Program-made: the position numbers and the translations under genes
Notes under the pieces: model-generated
Told to the model about the DNA's origin: nothing
The model's database searches: none
What the model saw: only the letters and a program-made list of their open reading frames with translations
In this document: positions 6,255 through 11,751 of the stretch, in pieces
Numbering within the stretch: position 1 is the stretch's first letter
Layout: each line of letters opens with the position of its first letter
IMG/VR virus record: IMGVR_UViG_3300020411_001284
Location: 1-23,335 of that record
DNA length: 23,335 nt
Reading direction: 5' to 3' (one strand)
Source: a virus

Positions 6255-6773
6255 TTATTTATTAATAATTTTCTCCTTGCATTCATTAAAGGTAATATCA
6301 AACATACTAAATTTTAATAATACTCTTTCTTTTGAATGACTTGGCACTCCATGTCTTTTTTGTGTATCTATTAATGCACAATTATAATTTATAAGACCTA
6401 ATCCGTCAAATTCTATAGGACCATACTCATCAGATAAAACAATATTTACTGCTGATAATGTTCCTGTATCTGCGTGCATTGGAACAGATGTATTTGCTTC
6501 TTGTTTGTAATATCTAGGTCTAATATCTTGTGAGCCAAAAAGCTCTCTTAGTTGATCCTTTACTTTATCAACTTCCGATCCTTGTTCTACAACATGGCCT
6601 AATAACCATGTGGGTGGATTATGAAACCAATGACCCTCAGGTATTTTGCTGACACCTTGTTGTTCAGGACCTAGGTCATTAAATGGGTGGAAATTCACAG
6701 ACTCCATTTCACTAATTAATTTATCTTTGTCGTAAGTTAAATTAATATCATATAAACAATCACTTCTTTCCAT
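6255..6773 (-). CDS. 2-oxoglutarate/Fe(II)-dependent oxygenase-like protein
   Basis: A 172-aa protein with the double-stranded beta-helix metal triad: H100-x-D102 in PMHADTGTLSAVN, distal H141 in KRHGVPS, and R150, nine residues later, to bind the 2-oxoglutarate carboxylate. The pattern is that of 2OG-Fe(II) oxygenases, which hydroxylate or demethylate proteins, nucleobases or small molecules with O2. Such genes are common in marine T4-like phages, with mostly unknown substrates. The ribosome site is weak and the ATG overlaps the end of the upstream gene by 14 nt, so translation is probably coupled. It belongs to the late-promoter block that begins at the two-TM gene. Confidence 0.78.
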   Translation of the reverse strand: MERSDCLYDINLTYDKDKLISEMESVNFHPFNDLGPEQQGVSKIPEGHWFHNPPTWLLGHVVEQGSEVDKVKDQLRELFGSQDIRPRYYKQEANTSVPMHADTGTLSAVNIVLSDEYGPIEFDGLGLINYNCALIDTQKRHGVPSHSKERVLLKFSMFDITFNECKEKIINK

Positions 6774-7173
6774 TCTTTAGTTTTTCAATCTCATTACCAT
6801 TCTTTTCAATATTAGCATCTTGCATAGCATCAATTAATTTTTGTGCTCTTTCTTGATCTGTATCTTTATGTAAATCTGGATCAACAATTTTCTCTAGTTT
6901 TAAAAATTCTATCCTTGTATTTGGAACATACCTCCATGTATATCCATCATCTCCATATACTCCAAAAACTGTTTCTGATAAACCTATCTTAACTATTAAT
7001 GCTGGTTGTCCATCAAGTATAACTTTATCACCTTCCTGGAAGGCAGGATTAAATCTAAACTTTGCTCCTTTAACAAAAGAGCCAGCCCAATCTCTAATTG
7101 CAAGACCTGCCATTAGAGTGAGTAAAAACCCTATGAACTCTACATAGTATGCTGATAATTCTATCGTTGGCAT
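6760..7173 (-). CDS. mini-MscS-like membrane protein
   Basis: One N-terminal membrane helix (about 8-30, FIGFLLTLMAGLAIRDWAGS) is followed by a beta domain (about 36-96). There GDKVILDGQPALIVKIGL, a conserved turn, and YTWRYVPNTRI follow the G-D-x-V ... I-G-L ... V-P-N pattern of the MscS mechanosensitive-channel beta domain. The tail is charged and helical. MscS channels normally have three or more helices, so this is a single-helix version; it may assemble as an oligomer or act as a membrane scaffold. It follows the two-TM gene by three bases. Whether it gates ions, aids lysis or modulates host turgor is unknown. Confidence 0.65.
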   Translation of the reverse strand: MPTIELSAYYVEFIGFLLTLMAGLAIRDWAGSFVKGAKFRFNPAFQEGDKVILDGQPALIVKIGLSETVFGVYGDDGYTWRYVPNTRIEFLKLEKIVDPDLHKDTDQERAQKLIDAMQDANIEKNGNEIEKLKNGKK

Positions 7174-7176
7174 TTC

Positions 7177-7530
7177 TTACTCTTTCTTGTGATCTGTTGA
7201 TGTACTGTTTACATATAAACCAAACCAGGCTGCTCCGGCACCTACTATTACTGAAACAAGTCCTGCTTGTTCTGCATTTGGTGTAGGTAATTCCATAAAC
7301 CAAGTTACGACTTTAAATAACAAGTAGATATACATGCTAATAAATGCACGAGGGAATAATCTCCATCTACTAAAATATTCAGGGGCAACCCAAATCCAAC
7401 CTCTGTCATCAGGTGCATGCCACCAAGGTTTGCCGTCTCCTGCTGGAGCCTCTTCTTCTGCTGGTGCTGCTGCTGCTTTTAATGCTTCGTATTCTGCTAA
7501 ACTTAAATTAACATTGCTGTCTTCTGGCAT
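7177..7530 (-). CDS. two-TM phage membrane protein (holin-like candidate)
   Basis: A 117-aa protein with an Ala/Glu-rich N-terminus, a Trp-rich segment (KPWWHAPDDRGWIWVAPEYF), two membrane helices (about 60-80 and 88-108, the second VSVIVGAGAAWFGLYV) and a short charged tail. I recall homologues as conserved hypotheticals in cyanophages. Size, two helices and charged tail would fit a holin, but nothing seen proves it and no endolysin is adjacent. AGGAG precedes the ATG, and the best late-promoter match in the window lies 27 nt upstream, so late expression is likely. It could instead be a virion or membrane scaffold protein. Confidence 0.75.
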   Translation of the reverse strand: MPEDSNVNLSLAEYEALKAAAAPAEEEAPAGDGKPWWHAPDDRGWIWVAPEYFSRWRLFPRAFISMYIYLLFKVVTWFMELPTPNAEQAGLVSVIVGAGAAWFGLYVNSTSTDHKKE

Positions 7531-7557
7531 AATATTCTCCTATAATATAAGCACTTA

Positions 7558-7565
7558 TATTTATA
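7558..7565 (-). promoter_or_regulatory. T4-type late promoter TATAAATA
   Basis: Minus strand TATAAATATAAGTG lies between gp41 (upstream block ends at 7571) and the two-TM gene, leaving a leader of about 20 nt with an AGGAG site. The same extended sequence recurs at 4252-4259. It starts the membrane-protein and oxygenase block, consistent with a switch from early/middle to late genes. Confidence 0.65.
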
Positions 7566-7570
7566 TAGGA

Positions 7571-8947
7571 TTAGAACTTAAAATCAGAGAACTTGTCTTC
7601 TTCTTTTCCTCTGTCAAATACAGGAATATCTATGTTAGCATCTGTTAAATTTTGTTGTGCTGAGTCTTCTAAATCAAACAATTTCATTTTAGCTCTATCA
7701 ACACCTATCATAAATCTTTTGTTTCTTGTAGGATCTGAATATCTGTTTTTCAACTGTTTAATCATAAACTGACCTAATTGTTCTAATTCTTCTGTACTAA
7801 TAATAGCAAACATTAAGTCTGCTGTAGCAGGCAAACCAAAACTTTCTGAGGTGTCTGTTAAATCTATATCACTACTATTAAAACCACTCCTAGTTGTTTG
7901 TGTTGCACTAACAATAGGAACATCTTGTTCTACTGCTAACCCTCTAAGTTCTTCTGCAATACTCTTAATAACTGTATAAGAGTTAGCACTACTACCTGGC
8001 CTAAACCTAGAACTTGTACATATATTTAAATAATCTATGAATATAATATCTGGGAAGAAACTTCTTTTAAGTTTCAATTCATTTATTAATGCCTTAAAAT
8101 GTCCTGCATGTGCAGATGCTGTAGGATATTCTTTAACAATTAATCTACCTTCAATCTTATCATTAATTTTCTTTACCCTATCTTCAAACATAGGTTTAGA
8201 TAAGTCTTTTAAATCCATTATAGGAATATTCATTAGGTTAGCATCTACTCTCTCTGCTATTCTTTCTTCTGACATTTCTAGGGTAATATATAACACATTT
8301 TTACCCTTAGCGATGCAAGCAGACGCCATATGACACATAAACAGGGATTTACCTACACCAGTACCCGCTAATGCTATATTTAATGTTTTATTAGATAAAC
8401 CACCCTCTGTTATCTTATTAAACATATCCAAATCAAACTCTACTTTTTCTTCTAACCTATGATAGAAGTCATATCGTTTATCAGCATCTTCAATAAAATC
8501 ATGACCAACATTAGTATCAAATCCTACACTCAATGCCTCAGATAAAATACTAGGTAAAGCATCTGTAGACATATCTTTCTTTTTGCCATCTATAATTTGG
8601 ATACTTTCCATAACACCCAAATACAATGCTTTATCTTTACAGAACTTTTCTGTTTCGTCTACTAGCCAATTCTTATCTACTTCATCACCATTTAATGTAT
8701 TAATAACTTCCATACATTTAGCATGACTATCTTCATTTAAAGATTTGTCCTCATTAATTGCTAATAGGATTGCCTGTTTACTTGGAGGATTATTATATTT
8801 TTCTACAAAGTCATATATAACTTTAAAGACAGTCTTATCTTCAAAGGCCATAAAATAATCAGGCTTTAGGAAAGGAATTACTTTCCTAACATAGTCGTCA
8901 TCTTTAATCAGATTCTCTAATATTACTTGTTCTATTCTGTTCTTCAT
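7571..8947 (-). CDS. 41: replicative DNA helicase, T4 gp41 type
   Basis: A 458-aa DnaB/RecA-fold helicase that unwinds the lagging-strand template, moving 5'-3' with primase. The N-terminal 150 residues are the helical assembly domain. Walker A is AGTGVGKS (194-201), Walker B is IIFIDYLN (about 300), and SATQTTRSGF and the arginine region follow. Length and order match T4 gp41. The start overlaps the zinc-finger gene by 44 nt and has no clear ribosome site, so it is probably coupled. The C-terminal acidic tail (EEDKFSDFKF) resembles a protein-interaction tail. Upstream lie uvsX and the zinc-finger gene, so recombination and helicase genes are co-transcribed. The primase gene is not in the window. 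Confidence 0.95.
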   Translation of the reverse strand: MKNRIEQVILENLIKDDDYVRKVIPFLKPDYFMAFEDKTVFKVIYDFVEKYNNPPSKQAILLAINEDKSLNEDSHAKCMEVINTLNGDEVDKNWLVDETEKFCKDKALYLGVMESIQIIDGKKKDMSTDALPSILSEALSVGFDTNVGHDFIEDADKRYDFYHRLEEKVEFDLDMFNKITEGGLSNKTLNIALAGTGVGKSLFMCHMASACIAKGKNVLYITLEMSEERIAERVDANLMNIPIMDLKDLSKPMFEDRVKKINDKIEGRLIVKEYPTASAHAGHFKALINELKLKRSFFPDIIFIDYLNICTSSRFRPGSSANSYTVIKSIAEELRGLAVEQDVPIVSATQTTRSGFNSSDIDLTDTSESFGLPATADLMFAIISTEELEQLGQFMIKQLKNRYSDPTRNKRFMIGVDRAKMKLFDLEDSAQQNLTDANIDIPVFDRGKEEDKFSDFKF

Positions 8948-9098
8948 CTAAAAATTCTTTATAAACATCCTTGACACAGGACATACAAATATATACCTCC
9001 TGTTCTTCGCTGTGGAAACAATACGCTTTGTCTTTATCTAAGTTGAGAGACTTCTCACACCTATCACACTTTTTCGTATTCTTCTTGAATATCTTCAT
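8904..9098 (-). CDS. small zinc-finger protein
   Basis: A 64-aa protein with CDRC and CMSC pairs about 25 residues apart, which should bind one zinc, in the motif C-x2-C ... C-x2-C; a further Cys and His lie between (YCFHSEEQ). It is wedged between uvsX and gp41, overlapping both (35 and 44 nt). The frame opens with TTG at 9116, but ATG 9098 is preferred. Such small ribbons mediate protein or nucleic-acid contacts; a helper role in recombination or helicase loading is only suggested by position. Confidence 0.7.
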   Translation of the reverse strand: MKIFKKNTKKCDRCEKSLNLDKDKAYCFHSEEQEVYICMSCVKDVYKEFLDEEQNRTSNIRESD

Positions 9099-10140
9099 CG
9101 GATACTTCTTCTCCAACCATATCTACTGACCCTATAGTATATCTTTTCTGTATCCAGTCAGTAAATGATTTCTGTTGTAAAATAGGCAACCAAAAGTCTT
9201 TAGACTCTGTATCCTTTAATCTAACTTTAGGCTCAGGAAGTATCTCACCTGTTTCAGGATCTGCCTTCTGATACCAACCATTACTAGGTTTAATTACATG
9301 TCCAGACTCTAATGCCATTTCTAACAAACCAGACCATTTATGTATGCCTTTCTCCCAAGACACTTCAACAGGTATCTTAGACTTCTCTCTAACAAACCTA
9401 GACTTTTCTACATTAATTACAAATTCATAACCTGTAACTTCTGTTCCTGTCTTTTGTTGCCTTCTGCCAATAATATAAATGTTATCTGCAGAATAATAAA
9501 CACCTGTTCCACCACTAACAACATCTTTAGGAAACAATCCTATCTCTTTATATGTGTGGTTAACTACAACAGCAGGTATATCTTTAATTGTTAAGTGAGG
9601 AGTAATCATTCTAAACAAGGATTTCATTTGTTTAGCTCTTGTCATGTCTGCTACACTTTTACCATCAAGAGCATCTTCAACTTCTTTTTTACTTGCCAAG
9701 TTACCTACACTATCAACAATAATCATAACATGATCGCCTCTTTCAATACCATTTAACTGTTGCATGGAATCATGTTTTAATTGTTCAACATCTGTAATAG
9801 GTGTATGTACTACTCTATCAGTATCTATTTCAAATGTTTCAAAATAAGACTGAGGAGCACCAAACTCACTATCATAGAATAAAATAACACCATCATCATA
9901 CTTGTCTAAATAAGACTTTGCCAACAACATAGCAAACGCTGTCTTAAAGTGTTTACTAGGTCCTGCAAATACAGTAAGTCCTGGTGTAAGTCCACCATCT
10001 AATTTCCCACTCAGTGCAACATTAACTGCTGGTACTGAAGTTTGAATTAGATCTTTAGAATTAAAAAACTTAGATTCAGTTATAATATCTGTTTCTCTAA
10101 TCGTGGAATTTTTCTTAATCCTGTCTATTAGATTTGCCAT
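9064..10140 (-). CDS. uvsX: UvsX RecA-like recombinase
   Basis: Strand-exchange recombinase of T4-like phages, acting with UvsY and gp32 in recombination-dependent replication and repair. The 358-aa product has Walker A GPSKHFKT (60-67), very close to the GPSKSFKS I recall from T4, an acidic segment ILFYDSEFG, Walker B-like VMIIVDSVGNL, and the DNA-binding loops near KKEVEDALDGKSVADMTRAKQ. The ATG at 10140 follows AGGAGAAAAG, whereas the open frame extends to 10167 without support. The start lies 26 nt inside the UDP-sugar dehydrogenase gene, and a sigma70-like promoter lies inside that gene about 50 nt upstream. The acidic C-terminus (EEVSDEDIQEEYEKV) is typical. Confidence 0.95.
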   Translation of the reverse strand: MANLIDRIKKNSTIRETDIITESKFFNSKDLIQTSVPAVNVALSGKLDGGLTPGLTVFAGPSKHFKTAFAMLLAKSYLDKYDDGVILFYDSEFGAPQSYFETFEIDTDRVVHTPITDVEQLKHDSMQQLNGIERGDHVMIIVDSVGNLASKKEVEDALDGKSVADMTRAKQMKSLFRMITPHLTIKDIPAVVVNHTYKEIGLFPKDVVSGGTGVYYSADNIYIIGRRQQKTGTEVTGYEFVINVEKSRFVREKSKIPVEVSWEKGIHKWSGLLEMALESGHVIKPSNGWYQKADPETGEILPEPKVRLKDTESKDFWLPILQQKSFTDWIQKRYTIGSVDMVGEEVSDEDIQEEYEKV

Positions 10141-10915
10141 CTTTTCTCCTAATTTTATTAGCTGCAAGTGCAGCTTCCATAATGTTACTACTATAGCACA
10201 GACTTGAACTATGTGTCAAGTCTTTTGGTAAACAAGTTCCACCAAATCCATATTGTCCATCAGGACCTGGAACTTGCCAATGTGTACCTAATGTTTCATC
10301 TTCCATAAAGAACTCTCTAATGTCTGGATAATGTAAATCATATACATCACAAATTTCTTTAAACTCATTTGCCAAACCTACATTAACTGCTAGTGTAGCA
10401 TTTCTAAACATTTTAATTGCTGAGGCCTCTCCTGGATTAACAACCCATACTCTTTTATCAAATATGTTGGATAACCACATAACAAAATCATGATGATTAC
10501 CTGGTGTAGCACCAACAAGAATAGGAAGATTTGTGTCTAATACATCTTCTTCCCAATGTTTTTCTCTAAGAAACTCTGGCATAATAACTGCGCCATATTT
10601 TTTAGTTAACATTAATGCCTGATCAGGACCAACAGTACTTCTTATAACAGGTATAACAGTACTAGCACATGATCTTGTAGATAAATCGTTCAGGACTTTT
10701 TCAACAATACTTATGTCTAAAGTCTTCCACCCACCTAAGTCTGTAGGAACACAAACAAAAGCATATTGAATACCTGACCAATTTTCTATCTCATATCCTT
10801 TATCAGGATCATGGATTTGTATATCAGTTCCTTCGTAGAATGTATCTAATAAAAGCTCAGTAGCTTTACCTACGAATCCGTGTCCGATGATAGCAATTTG
10901 TTTATCTGTTCCCAT
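10115..10915 (-). CDS. short UDP-glucose/GDP-mannose dehydrogenase family protein
   Basis: NAD-dependent UDP-sugar dehydrogenase family. The N-terminal Rossmann motif is IIGHGFVGKA (GxGxxG, 11-16), followed by FVCVPT, PEFLRE and the catalytic cysteine motif GFGGTCLPKD with C228. Full-length enzymes have about 390-450 residues; this one ends at 266, soon after the catalytic loop, so the C-terminal UDP-binding domain is missing. The catalytic residues are kept, which argues against decay, and the gene simply ends where uvsX begins. Similar short forms may exist in marine phages. It may oxidise a nucleotide sugar to a uronic acid in a larger complex or have another substrate. Its ribosome site is weak. 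Confidence 0.82.
   Translation of the reverse strand: MGTDKQIAIIGHGFVGKATELLLDTFYEGTDIQIHDPDKGYEIENWSGIQYAFVCVPTDLGGWKTLDISIVEKVLNDLSTRSCASTVIPVIRSTVGPDQALMLTKKYGAVIMPEFLREKHWEEDVLDTNLPILVGATPGNHHDFVMWLSNIFDKRVWVVNPGEASAIKMFRNATLAVNVGLANEFKEICDVYDLHYPDIREFFMEDETLGTHWQVPGPDGQYGFGGTCLPKDLTHSSSLCYSSNIMEAALAANKIRRKDGKSNRQD
10190..10219 (-). promoter_or_regulatory. sigma70-like promoter for uvsX, with dyad
   Basis: Minus strand TTGACA, 18 bp, TATAGT (or CTATAG at 17 bp), inside the 3' end of the dehydrogenase gene and about 50 nt before the uvsX start. An 8-bp inverted repeat (AGACTTGA / TCAAGTCT) spans from the -35 box into the spacer. Confidence 0.6.
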
Positions 10916-11040
10916 TGTTCGTCAATTATTCTCTTTTGGTTCTTAATTTTTTTATCCTGAAACTTAACTCGATGCCCCTCTAATTCTGGATTCAAGTGTT
11001 TCGATTGCCTTTTCTTTCTTCTTTGTCCAGTTCTTTTCAC
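10870..11040 (-). CDS. possible overlapping gene with GTG start (56 aa)
   Basis: A frame starting GTG, four bases after AAGGAG, runs 56 codons through the 48-nt gap between the 66-aa gene and the dehydrogenase, overlapping both by 77 and 46 nt. The product is basic at first and then reads like an ordinary helical protein (NPELEGHRVKFQDKK ... KRIIDEQWEQINKLL). It fills a gap that is otherwise unusual in this compact region. The AAGGAG also encodes Lys-Glu in the other frame, so it may be coincidence. No family recognised. Confidence 0.35.
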   Translation of the reverse strand: MKRTGQRRKKRQSKHLNPELEGHRVKFQDKKIKNQKRIIDEQWEQINKLLSSDTDS

Positions 11041-11164
11041 TGCGCTCCTTGCCGTTTAGGACTTTCTTTGTGAATTTACTTTTAACAAGACGTTCTAAAG
11101 CTCTTTCACGTCTTGCCTTTCTGCCACCAGTGGCTGAATATGGTCTATTTTTCCCGTGTCTCAT
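10964..11164 (-). CDS. small basic protein, 66 aa
   Basis: Highly basic protein starting MRHGKNRPYSATGGRKARRE and ending in a helix IETLESRI. Small proteins of this style (a TGGRKARRE-type start and an IETL-SRI-type end) occur, as I recall, in T4-like cyanophages; function unknown. GGAGAG lies 3 nt before the ATG at 11164, so the longer frame to 11188 is not used. It overlaps the end of the 39-aa membrane peptide gene by 20 nt. Charge suggests RNA, DNA or ribosome contact. Confidence 0.65.
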   Translation of the reverse strand: MRHGKNRPYSATGGRKARRERALERLVKSKFTKKVLNGKERSEKNWTKKKEKAIETLESRIRGASS

Positions 11165-11264
11165 CTTCTCTCCAAAAATTATTTTCAAAACCTAAATCTA
11201 TTGCCCAAAAGACAACCCAATTTACTAAAATACATACTCCAAATATTACCCAACCTGTCATCAT
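11145..11264 (-). CDS. 39-aa single-pass membrane peptide
   Basis: Starts MMTGWVIFGVCILVNWVVFW: one membrane helix (about 4-22) followed by a charged tail with FENNFWREDETREK. AGGAG lies 6 nt before the ATG, which shares its A with the TAA of the SET-domain gene (TAATG). It ends 20 nt inside the next gene. The arrangement strongly supports a real gene. Function unknown; inner-membrane location likely. Confidence 0.65.
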   Translation of the reverse strand: MMTGWVIFGVCILVNWVVFWAIDLGFENNFWREDETREK

Positions 11265-11596
11265 TATTGTTCTCCTATAATGCCATCGTAACCTTTGAAT
11301 CTATAATAAACAGTAAGTTCTTCTCCTGCTTTTATAGGTTTAACTGCATATAATGTTCTATCACCTGCTTCTGTGGTAATAAAACAATTAGGATCATTAC
11401 TGTGATTAATGAATCCTCCTAAGGGCGTCCTTATCCATTCATGTCTATCTCTACTATGTACCAAGACATGTGTTTCTCCAAATACTGTTCCAGCATCAAA
11501 TGCTTGTGCTGCATGTAATCCTAATCCATCTATTTTACTAGACTTTATTGTTAGTCCATCTGGTAATGGTCTATATGTGTCCATATCCCACGTCAT
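11264..11596 (-). CDS. SET-domain protein (putative lysine methyltransferase)
   Basis: The 110-aa product has the SET-domain order: GLGLHAA (24-30, S-adenosylmethionine loop), AGTVFGE, then GFINHSNDPNC (61-71, the NHS/PN motif that forms the pseudoknot), and IKAGEELTVYY (88-98, with the conserved GEEL and catalytic Tyr). It would transfer methyl groups from SAM to a lysine of a protein. It is near the minimal SET size and lacks pre- or post-SET zinc modules. The ATG follows AGGA by 3 nt; a second ATG at 11584 is possible. It is flanked by tiny membrane-peptide genes just downstream of gp43. The target (phage or host protein) is unknown. Confidence 0.8.
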   Translation of the reverse strand: MTWDMDTYRPLPDGLTIKSSKIDGLGLHAAQAFDAGTVFGETHVLVHSRDRHEWIRTPLGGFINHSNDPNCFITTEAGDRTLYAVKPIKAGEELTVYYRFKGYDGIIGEQ

Positions 11597-11601
11597 CTAT
11601 C

Positions 11602-11751
11602 CTAAACTACTTCTTCGATTATACCAAGGAACTCTGCTAATATTAGTAAAATCCCTGCCCAATATATCTCTCCTAAAATTAATGCCATACCAGCAAAAAT
11701 TCTAAGAACACTTTTATACATACTGACTTTAAAATGTCCGTCTACTTTCAT
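11602..11751 (-). CDS. 49-aa membrane peptide
   Basis: Starts at an ATG that overlaps the TGA of the polymerase gene (ATGA), with GGAGG about 9 nt upstream. A single strong hydrophobic stretch (VLRIFAGMALILGEIYWAGILL and on) spans residues 15-43 and may form one long or two short helices; the end is acidic (IIEEVV). The larger open frame to 11844 lies inside the polymerase gene and is not used. Function unknown. Confidence 0.65.
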   Translation of the reverse strand: MKVDGHFKVSMYKSVLRIFAGMALILGEIYWAGILLILAEFLGIIEEVV

